Shown here piece by piece: positions 42,580 to 51,427 of a stretch of 64,000 nt of DNA. Below the pieces are notes generated by a model, which did no database searches, was not told the origin of the DNA, and saw only the letters and a list, made by a program, of their open reading frames with translations. This DNA comes from Andreesenia sp964489735 (GTDB lineage Bacteria > Bacillota > Clostridia > Tissierellales > Gottschalkiaceae): the NCBI GenBank assembly GCA_964489735.1, contig CAZBAL010000001.1, positions 1 through 64,000 on the forward strand. The letters run 5' to 3'. Numbering within the stretch: position 1 is the first letter of the stretch; every line of letters starts with the position of its first letter. A program made the position numbers and the translations under genes.

Positions 42580-42591
42580 GAACAGATGTTC
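42580..42591. promoter_or_regulatory. LexA box match 3, perfect
   Basis: GAACAGATGTTC matches GAAC-RNRY-GTTC exactly and is extended by flanking G/C to GGAACAGATGTTCC. It lies just downstream of the YneA-like -10. Confidence 0.88.
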
Positions 42592-42616
42592 CAAATTTAA
42601 TTACTTGGAGGATACT

Positions 42617-43003
42617 ATGGTTATTAAAGATAAGTTTAGATTCACATCATTTATTTTATTTATTTTAATGTTTATTGTTATTATATTCTTAAGCATAAAA
42701 GCTTATGGCTCAAGCGACTCTATAGAGAGTGAGACTAGAAATCTTCGTGTAGGTGACTATATCAGTGATATAAGTCTATCAGAAAACAGCAGTGATGATG
42801 TTCTTTCAGATGACGAAGAGTATATATATGTAAATTATAAGCAAGTTCAAACAACAGAGGGCGAAAGTCTTTGGGACATAGCGAAAAGATATCATACAAA
42901 GGGAGATATCAGAAAGTATGTTCGACATCTTGCAGTTATTAATGATTTAAATGAAGGTACATTAACAGAGAACAAAGTTCTCATGGTACCTATTTCCGAT
43001 TAA
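42617..43003 (+). CDS. YneA-like SOS cell-division suppressor (membrane helix + LysM)
   Basis: A 128-residue protein with a cytoplasmic basic start, one membrane helix (about 9-29), an acidic Ser-rich linker (about 32-74) and a C-terminal LysM domain (about 78-126: TTEGESLWDIAKRY, LAVINDLNEG, ENKVLMVPI). Size, layout and divergence from lexA match YneA of Bacillus, which delays septation during the SOS response. Sequence similarity cannot be scored here, so the assignment rests on architecture and context. GGAGG is 5 bases before ATG 42617. Its promoter holds two LexA-box matches. Confidence 0.82.
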   Translation: MVIKDKFRFTSFILFILMFIVIIFLSIKAYGSSDSIESETRNLRVGDYISDISLSENSSDDVLSDDEEYIYVNYKQVQTTEGESLWDIAKRYHTKGDIRKYVRHLAVINDLNEGTLTENKVLMVPISD

Positions 43004-43017
43004 CCCAATCCATAAAT

Positions 43018-43056
43018 CAAAAAAAATCCAGGTTTATATTTCCTGGATTTTTTTTG
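43018..43056. terminator. Bidirectional terminator between convergent genes
   Basis: AAAAAATCCAGG (43021-43032) and CCTGGATTTTTTTT (43042-43055) with a 9-base loop. T runs are available on both strands. It serves the YneA-like gene and the - strand permease gene, whose stop is in the loop. Confidence 0.9.
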
Positions 43057-44038
43057 ACTCTTTTTTATCTTCTGAAACTAACGCTCTTTTATATCCGAAA
43101 TAGGCGATAGTCAATATGATTACAATTGAAATAATATTAATAATTAATGACATATAAAATTCATTTAGATGAAGATCCGGTACCCCGTTTATCTTTTGAA
43201 GCAAATACATATTACCTATGAATGTGTATTTTGCTAAAGCATTAGGATAGAAATAGCCAAACCTAAGAGGTTCTATCCCTAGGTATATGAGTACGGATGC
43301 AAATATTGAAACGTAAATATTTCTAAAAACTGATGAAGTCATCATAGGTATAATAGCTGAAAATATCGGATATGTCATACTCAGTAACACCGCTTTATAT
43401 AGATATGACTTCCACGGAGTAGTGACTATCTGTCCTGAAATATAATTAATCATATTTCCATCGTATGGACCAAAGTTCTTTACTCCAACTATATAGTTGA
43501 TTAAAAAATTTAATAGCCAGATCACAATAGCCATTATCAAACCAGTAATAATTTTAGAAAAGAATATTCTATTATAGCCCATAGAGTCCAAATAATACAG
43601 ACTATTTCTATCGAACGGTATGGTCAGTGAAGCAAACATAATAATAATTGTTGCAACATAGATGATTTTCTTTTCACCAAAAAATACATAATCTATAAAT
43701 CCCTTAACAGTTCCTTGGTCACTGCTTGGCGGTATATCATTGTCAATTCTGTATCTTGTAACTTCAGTCGTGTTTTTAAACTTAATCTTATCTCTTTCTA
43801 TCTTGATCATTTCTTCTTTTTCTAACGCAATATTCAGATTATGCTCTTCGATTCTTTTCCAATCGACTGCTGATGATTCAGAGTTGTAACTTATTTCGCT
43901 AATCATTTCAGAATATTCTTTAGCTGATATTACTGCTGTAGAAATAAATACAATACAAGATATCAAAATAGCAATAGCAAGAAACTTACTCTTTAATTCC
44001 TCTTTTATCAAAAAACCTATTTTTATCACCTCTGACAA
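43034..44038 (-). CDS. ABC-2-type permease-like membrane protein, no partner ATPase
   Basis: A 334-residue membrane protein. One N-terminal helix (about 18-40) is followed by a soluble extracytoplasmic region (about 41-120) rich in Glu, Ile and Lys, then about five more helices (127-146, 163-185, 215-235, 240-258, 296-315) and a charged tail KKESKKIQEI. This layout resembles ABC-2 exporter permeases such as those of bacteriocin or sodium efflux systems, but no ATPase gene adjoins. TTG 44038 lacks a clear ribosome site, so the start is uncertain. Function unknown. Confidence 0.7.
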   Translation of the reverse strand: MSEVIKIGFLIKEELKSKFLAIAILISCIVFISTAVISAKEYSEMISEISYNSESSAVDWKRIEEHNLNIALEKEEMIKIERDKIKFKNTTEVTRYRIDNDIPPSSDQGTVKGFIDYVFFGEKKIIYVATIIIMFASLTIPFDRNSLYYLDSMGYNRIFFSKIITGLIMAIVIWLLNFLINYIVGVKNFGPYDGNMINYISGQIVTTPWKSYLYKAVLLSMTYPIFSAIIPMMTSSVFRNIYVSIFASVLIYLGIEPLRFGYFYPNALAKYTFIGNMYLLQKINGVPDLHLNEFYMSLIINIISIVIILTIAYFGYKRALVSEDKKESKKIQEI

Positions 44039-44096
44039 CAGCTATATTTATTCTTAACCTATTATAGCATATTCTCTGTTCATTTAATATTTACAT

Positions 44097-44645
44097 TTAA
44101 TTAATATTTGAAAATAAGGCTCTGTTTTTATAGAAATAATCTACCCCAGAAATTACCGTAAAGACAGTAGCTACAAGCATAACATAGTATCCTATTGAAG
44201 AAAAGCTTACCGAGTTAATCGAGAAGCTATCAAGCAGTATCAGTATAATGGCAACCATTTGGGTTATTGTTTTGATTTTCCCCCATCCACTAGCTGCTAC
44301 CGTTATGTTCTCTGAAGCTGCGAGTATTCTCATACCTGTAACCATAAACTCCCTAGCTATTATGATAAACGCAATCCATGATGGCAGCAGACTGACCTCC
44401 ACAAAGCATATCAATGCTGCTACAACTAAAAGCTTATCTGCTAATGGATCCATAAACTTACCAAACTTAGTGATCTGATTTCTGCTTCTAGCAATATATC
44501 CATCTAAAGAATCAGTTATCGAGGCTATGATAAATACTATCAATGCTACAATATCAAAGTTTGGAGTGTCTTTATTCAGATAAAAGAACATAAACACAGG
44601 CACAAGCGCAACTCTAATTAATGTAAGTCTATTCGCTAGATTCAT
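44097..44645 (-). CDS. pgsA: CDP-diacylglycerol--glycerol-3-phosphate 3-phosphatidyltransferase
   Basis: A 182-residue CDP-alcohol phosphatidyltransferase making phosphatidylglycerol phosphate. It starts MNLANRLTLIRVALVPVFMF. The catalytic motif D-G-x2-A-R-x8-G-x3-D-x3-D is seen as DSLDGYIARSRNQITKFGKF followed by MDPLADKLL. Four or more membrane helices. The gene overlaps rimO by 17 bases, and the ftsK-rimO-pgsA order is widely conserved in Firmicutes. Confidence 0.96.
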   Translation of the reverse strand: MNLANRLTLIRVALVPVFMFFYLNKDTPNFDIVALIVFIIASITDSLDGYIARSRNQITKFGKFMDPLADKLLVVAALICFVEVSLLPSWIAFIIIAREFMVTGMRILAASENITVAASGWGKIKTITQMVAIILILLDSFSINSVSFSSIGYYVMLVATVFTVISGVDYFYKNRALFSNIN

Positions 44646-45966
44646 TTAACACATCTCCTATTAAATCATACTCTAATGCATCCCTGATCTCTACTTTAAC
44701 TATATTTCCTATTTCTAATTCTCTGTCAGAATCTACGTAAACGATTCCATCTATTTCAGGACTATCCATATAAGTCCTTCCTGTATAAAGGCCATCTTCT
44801 ACATATTCTTCTATTAACACTTCCATAGTACTTCCTATCCTGTTTGAGCATTTTTCTTTCGATACGCCTTCCTGTATCTTCATTATTTCAATTCTTCTCT
44901 CTTCTTTAAGCTCATCATCAATGTGATTTGGAAGCTTATCAGCTGGAGTATCTTCCTCTCTAGAGTATGCAAATACTCCCAATCTATCAAATTTCACATC
45001 TTCTACATAGTTCTTCAGCTCATTGAAATCTGATTCAGTTTCACCAGGAAAACCAACGATAAGTGTAGTTCTTATAACAATATCATCAATCTCTCTTCTG
45101 AGTTTTGTAATCAGCTCTGTGATTGACTCTTTGTTAGTATCTCTATTCATTAACTTCAATATATTGTTTGATATATGCTGTATTGGGATATCTACGTAAT
45201 GAACAACCTTATCATTTCTTTTTATAGCTGAAATCAATTCATCAGTAAAAGTTTCAGGGTATATATACAGTATTCTTACCCATTTTATCCCGTCAATCTC
45301 ATTTAATCTGTCTAATAACTCAGGGAGTTTGTATTCATCGTATAGATCAATACCATACTTACTCGTATCCTGAGCTATTAAGATTATTTCTTTCGTTCCA
45401 GCTTCTGCAAGTTTATTAGCTTCATCCAGGATGGATTCCATCTTTCTGCTTCTATACTTTCCTCTGAGCTTTGGAATTATACAGTAAGTGCAGAGATTAT
45501 CACAGCCTTCTGATATCTTAATATAGGCTGAATGGCCTGGAGTCATAACATCTCTCTCAATTCCCTCTGAATATTCACAGTCAATATCACCAAAAGAAGC
45601 AACTCTTTCACCTGATAATGCTTTCGCTATTATCTCTGAAATCTCTTCTATATTACCAGTCCCCAAAATTCCATCAACTTCGGGTAATTCATTTAGAATA
45701 TCATCTCTGTACCTTTCAGATAGACATCCAGCCACAATTAAGCTTTTACACTTACCATGTTTTTTCTGTTCAGCAACCTCGAGAATCGTATTGATAGACT
45801 CTTCCTTTGCCTGATCAATAAAACCGCAAGTGTTAACAATAATAATATCTGCTTCGCTATAATCTTCTGTTATCTCATACTCTTTTTCTTTCAATATCCC
45901 CATCATCAGTTCAGAATCTATAAGATTCTTAGAACAGCCTAATGATACAACTGATATTCTATACAT
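44629..45966 (-). CDS. rimO: Ribosomal protein S12 methylthiotransferase
   Basis: A 445-residue radical-SAM methylthiotransferase modifying an aspartate of ribosomal protein S12. N-terminal MTTase domain cysteines: SLGCSKNLID, NTCGFIDQAKEES and GCLSERY. The radical-SAM site is GCDNLCTYCIIP (CX3CX2C). The C-terminal TRAM domain is at about 375-440. The SLGCSKN and GFIDQAKEES forms distinguish RimO from MiaB. It lies between ftsK and pgsA; start ATG 45966 after AAAGGAG. Confidence 0.96.
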   Translation of the reverse strand: MYRISVVSLGCSKNLIDSELMMGILKEKEYEITEDYSEADIIIVNTCGFIDQAKEESINTILEVAEQKKHGKCKSLIVAGCLSERYRDDILNELPEVDGILGTGNIEEISEIIAKALSGERVASFGDIDCEYSEGIERDVMTPGHSAYIKISEGCDNLCTYCIIPKLRGKYRSRKMESILDEANKLAEAGTKEIILIAQDTSKYGIDLYDEYKLPELLDRLNEIDGIKWVRILYIYPETFTDELISAIKRNDKVVHYVDIPIQHISNNILKLMNRDTNKESITELITKLRREIDDIVIRTTLIVGFPGETESDFNELKNYVEDVKFDRLGVFAYSREEDTPADKLPNHIDDELKEERRIEIMKIQEGVSKEKCSNRIGSTMEVLIEEYVEDGLYTGRTYMDSPEIDGIVYVDSDRELEIGNIVKVEIRDALEYDLIGDVLNESSE

Positions 45967-45969
45967 AGT

Positions 45970-48390
45970 TTAGCTCCTTTCGTCATACTCTTCTGCCTGA
46001 TTAATATCTTCCCTTGTCAGTAACACTTTCCTGCCTCTATTACCTTCCAGTTCACCTACAATATTTCTCTCCTGCATCTGGTCCATGATTCTTGCTGCCC
46101 TGGAGTAACCAATCCTAAGTCTTCTCTGCAAGAATGATGTAGATGCCTGCTGTTCATCAATTACCAGTTCTATAGCTTCTGGCAATAATTCATCACAGTC
46201 ATCATCTGAGTATTCAACTGTTTTCTCTATATCTTCAATTATTTCTTCTTCGTATTCAACTGTACTTTTGCTTTTTAAATAATTTACTAATCTTTCAACT
46301 TCTTCATCATCAATATATGCTCCCTGGATTCTCTGCGGCTTGCTCATACTCTGAAGACTGAACAGCATATCTCCACGTCCCAAGAGCTTTTCCGCACCTG
46401 CCATATCGAGAATTGTCCTAGAATCTGTTTGAGAAGAAACTGCAAATGAAATTCTAGTAGGTATATTCGCCTTTATTGTACCTGTTATTACATCAACCGA
46501 TGGCCTCTGTGTGGCAATTATCATGTGAATGCCGGCAGCTCTAGCCATCTGAGCTATTCTGCAGATCTGCTCTTCAACCTCATTAGATGATGAAGTCATC
46601 ATAAGATCAGAAAGCTCATCAATTATCATAATAATCTTCGGAAGTTTAGTCTCTGCTTTTCTGTTGTATCCAGCTATATCTCTAACTCCCTCATCAGCAA
46701 ATGCTTTGTATCTTCTGTTCATCTCTGATACCGCCCAGTTAAGCGCTCCTGCAGCCTTATTCGGATCAGTTACAACAGGAATGTAGAGATGAGGTATTCC
46801 ATTGTATATGCTGAGTTCAACGACTTTAGGATCTATCAAAATCAACTTTACCTCTTCAGGGCTTGATTTATATATTATGCTTGTAATTATAGTATTTATA
46901 CATACACTCTTTCCTGATCCAGTTGCTCCTGCAATAAGCATATGAGGTGTCTTCTCTATGTCAGCTATTACAGGATTTCCTTCAACGTCCTTACCTAATG
47001 CAATAGGTGTCGTACCTCTGAAATTCTTGAACTCTGGCGACTCTATTATTTGTCGGAGTCTTACATTGGTTCTGTGCTTGTTCGGTATTTCTATTCCAAT
47101 AGCAGACTTTCCAGGTATCGGAGCCTCTATTCTTATATCTGAAGATGCAAGACTTAAGGCAATATCATTCGATAAGTTAAGAATTCTGCTGACTTTTACA
47201 CCAGGAGCTATCTGAAGCTCATACTTAGTTATCGATGGTCCTATATTTGCGCTCTCAATACTAGCTTCAATACCGAAATCTGACAGAGTCTTTATAAGTT
47301 TATCCGCATTTGAAAGTACATGTTTTTTATCATCAGTCTCTAAATCTATCTCATCAGACAGAAGATCAATTGGCGGTATCTCATATATATCTGAGTTTGC
47401 CATCTCTTTCTTCTTACTGATTACACTTTCTTCTATATCTTCATATGCTACAGATTCAAAGTCTTCAGTACCGCTTCTTGATGAATCTGTCTTCTTACTG
47501 TCATTACTGTCAAATGAGTTTTTCTTGCTTACGAGCTCAAATTCAAACTGATTATGCTCACCATTTACAATAATAGGTTCTTTTCTCTTTTTAATCTTTT
47601 CAGACGCACCATCCATATCTTTCGAGTCCATTTTAGAAGATATATTTGCCATGCTCTTTTTTCTTGCTTCCAGTTTTTTAAGCTCTCTGAGCTCAGCTTC
47701 TCTTTCCAATTTACGAATGTTGTTTTTTGTCTTTATGAATTCAGCAATATGAGCTATTCTTCCTTTTACAAGCTCATATGTCTTTCCAATAAAACCGGGG
47801 ATTTTATTAAACAGATCCATTATTGACCTGAATACTTCCAATATACTTTTATTTGCGATTACTATAGAGGATAATGCAATAGTAAATATGGAAATCAGTA
47901 TAGTACCCTGTTTATCGAATAACTTTATTAAAATATATGCAAAAAATCCACCCACAACTCCTCCACCAAAACCTGTACGTCCAATGTCCATTGAATTACT
48001 GATTTTTTCTTTGAGGCTCAGTTCAGAGTCTACTTCTAAAAGCAAATTTACATCAAGAATTACCAATAAAAAGATAAAAATTGCAATTCCTGCTACCATA
48101 TTCCTCTTATGACGCTCTCGATTAAAATGATAAAGAAGCACCATGATTATTATTGCAGCAGGAAGTATATATCCACCAATTCCAAAAAGTATCTGAAGAG
48201 TGCTCCTCATAGTTTTCAAAATCAGCGCATCTGAATCTATATATAAACTGAGTATCATTATAAATGAAATGAATACAGAAATTACTATATAGATACCAGC
48301 GTTTGAGTTACTTTGCCTTTTAGTATTGCTCTTTTTTGGGGTAGTTTTTCTGCCTCTAGATTTGCTTTTTTGACTGCTTCTCTTAGGCAT
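45970..48390 (-). CDS. ftsK: FtsK/SpoIIIE-type DNA translocase
   Basis: An 806-residue septal DNA pump. A basic Ser/Arg/Lys-rich start is followed by four membrane helices (about 30-180), a charged linker (about 230-350), the alpha-beta motor (Walker A GATGSGKSVCINT, Walker B IIMIIDELSDLM) and the C-terminal gamma winged helix (ASTSFLQRRLRIGYSRAARI), which reads the orienting KOPS/SRS sequences. It moves chromosomes through closing septa in division and, in spore-formers, into the forespore. First gene of a unit with rimO and pgsA; ATG 48390 after AAAAGGGATG. Confidence 0.96.
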   Translation of the reverse strand: MPKRSSQKSKSRGRKTTPKKSNTKRQSNSNAGIYIVISVFISFIMILSLYIDSDALILKTMRSTLQILFGIGGYILPAAIIIMVLLYHFNRERHKRNMVAGIAIFIFLLVILDVNLLLEVDSELSLKEKISNSMDIGRTGFGGGVVGGFFAYILIKLFDKQGTILISIFTIALSSIVIANKSILEVFRSIMDLFNKIPGFIGKTYELVKGRIAHIAEFIKTKNNIRKLEREAELRELKKLEARKKSMANISSKMDSKDMDGASEKIKKRKEPIIVNGEHNQFEFELVSKKNSFDSNDSKKTDSSRSGTEDFESVAYEDIEESVISKKKEMANSDIYEIPPIDLLSDEIDLETDDKKHVLSNADKLIKTLSDFGIEASIESANIGPSITKYELQIAPGVKVSRILNLSNDIALSLASSDIRIEAPIPGKSAIGIEIPNKHRTNVRLRQIIESPEFKNFRGTTPIALGKDVEGNPVIADIEKTPHMLIAGATGSGKSVCINTIITSIIYKSSPEEVKLILIDPKVVELSIYNGIPHLYIPVVTDPNKAAGALNWAVSEMNRRYKAFADEGVRDIAGYNRKAETKLPKIIMIIDELSDLMMTSSSNEVEEQICRIAQMARAAGIHMIIATQRPSVDVITGTIKANIPTRISFAVSSQTDSRTILDMAGAEKLLGRGDMLFSLQSMSKPQRIQGAYIDDEEVERLVNYLKSKSTVEYEEEIIEDIEKTVEYSDDDCDELLPEAIELVIDEQQASTSFLQRRLRIGYSRAARIMDQMQERNIVGELEGNRGRKVLLTREDINQAEEYDERS

Positions 48391-48426
48391 ATTCTCATCC
48401 CTTTTCTAAAACTAATATTTTATATA

Positions 48427-49194
48427 CTACTGACCAGTTGTTGTATCTTGCTGATTTTCTGTCGTATCTGCTGAATCCGTAGTAGTTGCATTGTTATCAC
48501 TTGCATCGGATTCGTTGCTTTCAGTAGTATCATTATTACTAGTGTCTGTATTTTGAGTTTCTTGTACATTTTCTGTATTCTGATTGTTAGTATTTTCAAC
48601 TTGCTCATTTTCATCTTCTGAATCAAGATAATTTACATTGTTAGTAACACTTTTTATTGTCAAAGGTTCTCTGACATTGAATGTCCCCATAAAGTCGGAT
48701 TCAATCTTTCCATCAACCATTATCTGAACTTCCTCTACCCCTTTTAAAGTCGTCATTGTAAGCACTAGACAGTCCAATATTAAACTTTCTGTTGCAGGAT
48801 CATTCTTCAGACCTTTTTTATTGAAATCCACTATTACAGTTTTCCCTTTTTTTTCTACCTTATTTACAGTTATATCTGCAGGTATTGGTCTCACATAAGC
48901 ATTATCGCTATTAGGATCAACCTTCAGTGCATCTACTAATAGTTCCTCTGTAGTTTTATTATCTGAGTTATTAAGCGTAATATGTCTCTCCTCAATAATT
49001 GTCTTTGATTCGTTAGGAACAAAGATAATCAAATCTTGAGGTTTTACTTCAAGTTCTTTTTTGTTAATATTCTGAACTGTATTATTAATATCCGCTTCAT
49101 CGATTTTTTGATTGCCTGGATCTCTGTCTACTATCTTAAAAATCAAAAATAGTATGAGAATCAACACAAGACCAGTTATATGTTTTCTCTTCAT
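48427..49194 (-). CDS. GerMN-domain protein with low-complexity tail
   Basis: A 255-residue protein with an N-terminal membrane helix or signal (about 6-22) and a GerMN domain (about 50-190: DLIIFVPNESKTIIEER, TTEELLVDALKVDP, GKTVIVDFNKKGL, LDCLVLTMTTLKGVEEVQIMVDGK in part). GerM-type domains occur in spore germination and envelope proteins. The last about 60 residues are almost only Asn, Thr, Ser, Asp, Glu and Gln, a disordered tail likely to be outside the membrane. It overlaps the RluA-type gene by 4 bases. Confidence 0.88.
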   Translation of the reverse strand: MKRKHITGLVLILILFLIFKIVDRDPGNQKIDEADINNTVQNINKKELEVKPQDLIIFVPNESKTIIEERHITLNNSDNKTTEELLVDALKVDPNSDNAYVRPIPADITVNKVEKKGKTVIVDFNKKGLKNDPATESLILDCLVLTMTTLKGVEEVQIMVDGKIESDFMGTFNVREPLTIKSVTNNVNYLDSEDENEQVENTNNQNTENVQETQNTDTSNNDTTESNESDASDNNATTTDSADTTENQQDTTTGQ

Positions 49195-50183
49195 TTGAAA
49201 ATACTCTCCTCTATATTATTAAAAATCCCTTTTGACTCATTTATAACTATTTTACCATTTAAATAGCTCATTTTTCCACTAAAACCATTAAAAACTAGTT
49301 TGTATGCATGTAGCAGCTGGCTTGATAAGCCAAACTCTTCACTGAATATCTGATTAGTTTTTCTATCACCATACTTTCTATCTCCTAAAACAGGATGTCC
49401 AATATGAGCCAGGTGAGCTCTTATCTGGTGAGTCCTTCCAGTTATCAGTTCAATCTCAACTATTGAATAAGTATCCGTTGATTTTAGCGGAACAATATCT
49501 GTACATATCTCTTTATCTGAGCTTTCAATATCATCCGTAATATATACTATGTTTTCTGAATCGGATTTTGTAAGCCCAGCTCTTAACTGAAGCTGTTCAT
49601 CTATTCTGCCTTTAACGATAGTCTTATAAAACCTTCTGATATCTCTATTCCTTATAGCTTCGTTTACAGACTTAAGTGCATCATAGTTTTTAGCACCGAT
49701 TAAAACTCCACTAGTATTTCTATCTAATCTATTGCAAATCGAAGGAGTGAAAGTAGTCTCTTCCTGGGGCTTATAATCCCCTTTTTTATACAGATAAGAT
49801 ATCATCCTGCTGACTATATCATCTTCCTCACTTGAACCTTCTGCACTATGTGACAGTAGACCAACAGGCTTATTTATCAAAATTATATTCTGGTCCTCAT
49901 ATACTACTTCAATGTCGGAGTTATCTGATATTTTTTCTACCACAGTTTTTGAATCAGATTTAACACCTCTGAACTTATCAATTGTTTCATCAGAGAAATA
50001 AATCTGAAATACATCTCCTTCATTTATAATGTCTTCAGGATTAATTCGAGAATTATTTAGTTTTATTCTTTTCTTTCTTATCATTTTTTGCAAAAAGCTT
50101 CTATTTGCTTCTGGGAAATACTTATTCAGAAATCTATCCGCCCTCTGTTCATGATCATTTGGTCCTATAACTATTTCTCTCAA
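49191..50183 (-). CDS. RluA-family 23S rRNA/tRNA pseudouridine synthase
   Basis: A 330-residue enzyme with an N-terminal S4 RNA-binding domain (about 13-70, RADRFLNKYFPEANRSFLQKMI in part) and a pseudouridine synthase domain. The catalytic Asp is in ICNRLDRNTSGVLIGAK (the H/NRLDxxTSG motif), with RTHQIRAHLAHIGHPVLGD following. This is the RluC/RluD-like subgroup; the exact uridine cannot be told. TTG start at 50183 behind AGGAAGGAAG. It is translationally coupled to the GerMN gene. Confidence 0.94.
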   Translation of the reverse strand: MREIVIGPNDHEQRADRFLNKYFPEANRSFLQKMIRKKRIKLNNSRINPEDIINEGDVFQIYFSDETIDKFRGVKSDSKTVVEKISDNSDIEVVYEDQNIILINKPVGLLSHSAEGSSEEDDIVSRMISYLYKKGDYKPQEETTFTPSICNRLDRNTSGVLIGAKNYDALKSVNEAIRNRDIRRFYKTIVKGRIDEQLQLRAGLTKSDSENIVYITDDIESSDKEICTDIVPLKSTDTYSIVEIELITGRTHQIRAHLAHIGHPVLGDRKYGDRKTNQIFSEEFGLSSQLLHAYKLVFNGFSGKMSYLNGKIVINESKGIFNNIEESIFK

Positions 50184-50211
50184 AATATCTTCCTTCCTCT
50201 ATATTGCAATG

Positions 50212-50236
50212 AAAGCCTCTAGCAAACTAGAGGCTT
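50212..50236 (-). terminator. Small hairpin at the end of the 185-residue gene
   Basis: AAGCCTCTAG and CTAGAGGCTT form a perfect 10-bp stem with a 4-base loop overlapping the stop codon. TCATTG rather than a T run follows on the - strand, so it may only attenuate. Confidence 0.5.
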
Positions 50237-50792
50237 AACTGTCCCAATATTTTTCATTAATATATTCATCTATAACTGAATCCTTCTTTTCATCTTTAAA
50301 AACTCCGGCCTTCTTAAGATCTTGCATAAGCCATTTGCTTTTAGAGTGAAAAACTGCATAATCATAATCTTTTAACACTATTTCATATAGCTTGTTATCC
50401 AAAGATTTTGAATTCATTTTTATGTAATAAGCTTCAACATTGTCAAATTCTAAAAATTCTAAAAGCTTAATAATAGAAAAGTCCTTCTTCTGATAAAATA
50501 GATGAGTCTGTTCAATAAAGTACATTTTTCTTCTGGATCTTCCTTTTATACTTGAAGCCATCATTTTATAGTACTTGGCAATAGAGTTGAAGTACTGATA
50601 ATTGAATATTCCTTTCTCAAAACTATCAACCTCAAAAAAAGGTTTTATTCTAGTTTTTTTCATATAGTTGTAGTTTTTTTTCAAGAAATCCTGTTTGCTT
50701 ATATTGCCTTCACTATAATCTGAAATCAGACTATCTCTTGTCTTTATAAACTCTCTAAATTTTGCATCTAATAATTCCATCTTTTCATCCAT
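50235..50792 (-). CDS. Conserved hypothetical protein (DUF6648-like)
   Basis: A 185-residue soluble, highly charged protein, probably helical. It starts MDEKMELLDAKFREFIKTRD and has IKPFFEVDSFEKGIFNYQYF and SIAKYYKMMASSIKG in the middle. It resembles a small Clostridia-restricted family that I recall as DUF6648, with moderate certainty. The function is unknown. The start is uncertain: ATG 50792 has no clear ribosome site, and an ATG 12 bases later follows GGATGA. It sits between pssA and the RluA-type gene. Confidence 0.72.
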   Translation of the reverse strand: MDEKMELLDAKFREFIKTRDSLISDYSEGNISKQDFLKKNYNYMKKTRIKPFFEVDSFEKGIFNYQYFNSIAKYYKMMASSIKGRSRRKMYFIEQTHLFYQKKDFSIIKLLEFLEFDNVEAYYIKMNSKSLDNKLYEIVLKDYDYAVFHSKSKWLMQDLKKAGVFKDEKKDSVIDEYINEKYWDS

Positions 50793-50862
50793 TCTAAAAA
50801 TAATTCTAAAAATTTTCTAACTCCACATATAAATCTGCTGCTTAATTCATAGAGCAACATTA

Positions 50863-51381
50863 TTATCTCTTTTTAAGTTTTAACTTTTTTGACACCATAG
50901 CATACGAAAGTATAGCTACTATCAAGGATACGACTAAGCCGCTTATCTCCTTATATTTAATTATATAAAGCGACATAAGTGCTAAGATTCCTCCTGCTAA
51001 CGTTATTGGCACTCCAATAAAAACTCCGGAGAACTCCGTAACATTGTATCTTGCAAGTCTAAACGCACCGCATAAAACATATATAACAGCAACCGTCGTC
51101 CCTAAATAAGGTACTCCACTGAGACTTATATTCCATATCAATATCGCAGGTGCTATACCAAATGAGATCAGATCAGAAAGCGAATCCAGTTCTTTTCCAA
51201 TATCACTTGTTGCATTCAGCTTTCTAGCTATCATCCCATCGAACCTATCCATCATGCCGGCAGTAATAATAAGCAAGCATGAAAGAAAATAGTCACCATA
51301 GAACATATTGATTATAGCCCATACTCCCAGTGCTAAATTAGTAAGTGTAAATAAATTTGGTAAATTGCTTTTTATTTTCAT
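50863..51381 (-). CDS. pssA: CDP-diacylglycerol--serine O-phosphatidyltransferase
   Basis: A 172-residue CDP-alcohol phosphatidyltransferase starting MKIKSNLPNLFTLTNLALGV. The motif MMDRFDGMIARKLNATSDIG followed by KELDSLSDLISFG is the D-G-x2-A-R...G...D...D site, and the PNLFTLTN start with SDLISFGIAPA fits PssA rather than PgsA. About six membrane helices. ATG 51381 behind GGGAG is chosen over an upstream in-frame ATG at 51408. Confidence 0.94.
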   Translation of the reverse strand: MKIKSNLPNLFTLTNLALGVWAIINMFYGDYFLSCLLIITAGMMDRFDGMIARKLNATSDIGKELDSLSDLISFGIAPAILIWNISLSGVPYLGTTVAVIYVLCGAFRLARYNVTEFSGVFIGVPITLAGGILALMSLYIIKYKEISGLVVSLIVAILSYAMVSKKLKLKKR

Positions 51382-51427
51382 CAAAGATGCTCCCATTTTA
51401 TATTTCAATTAAGATTTGCTCTAAATA

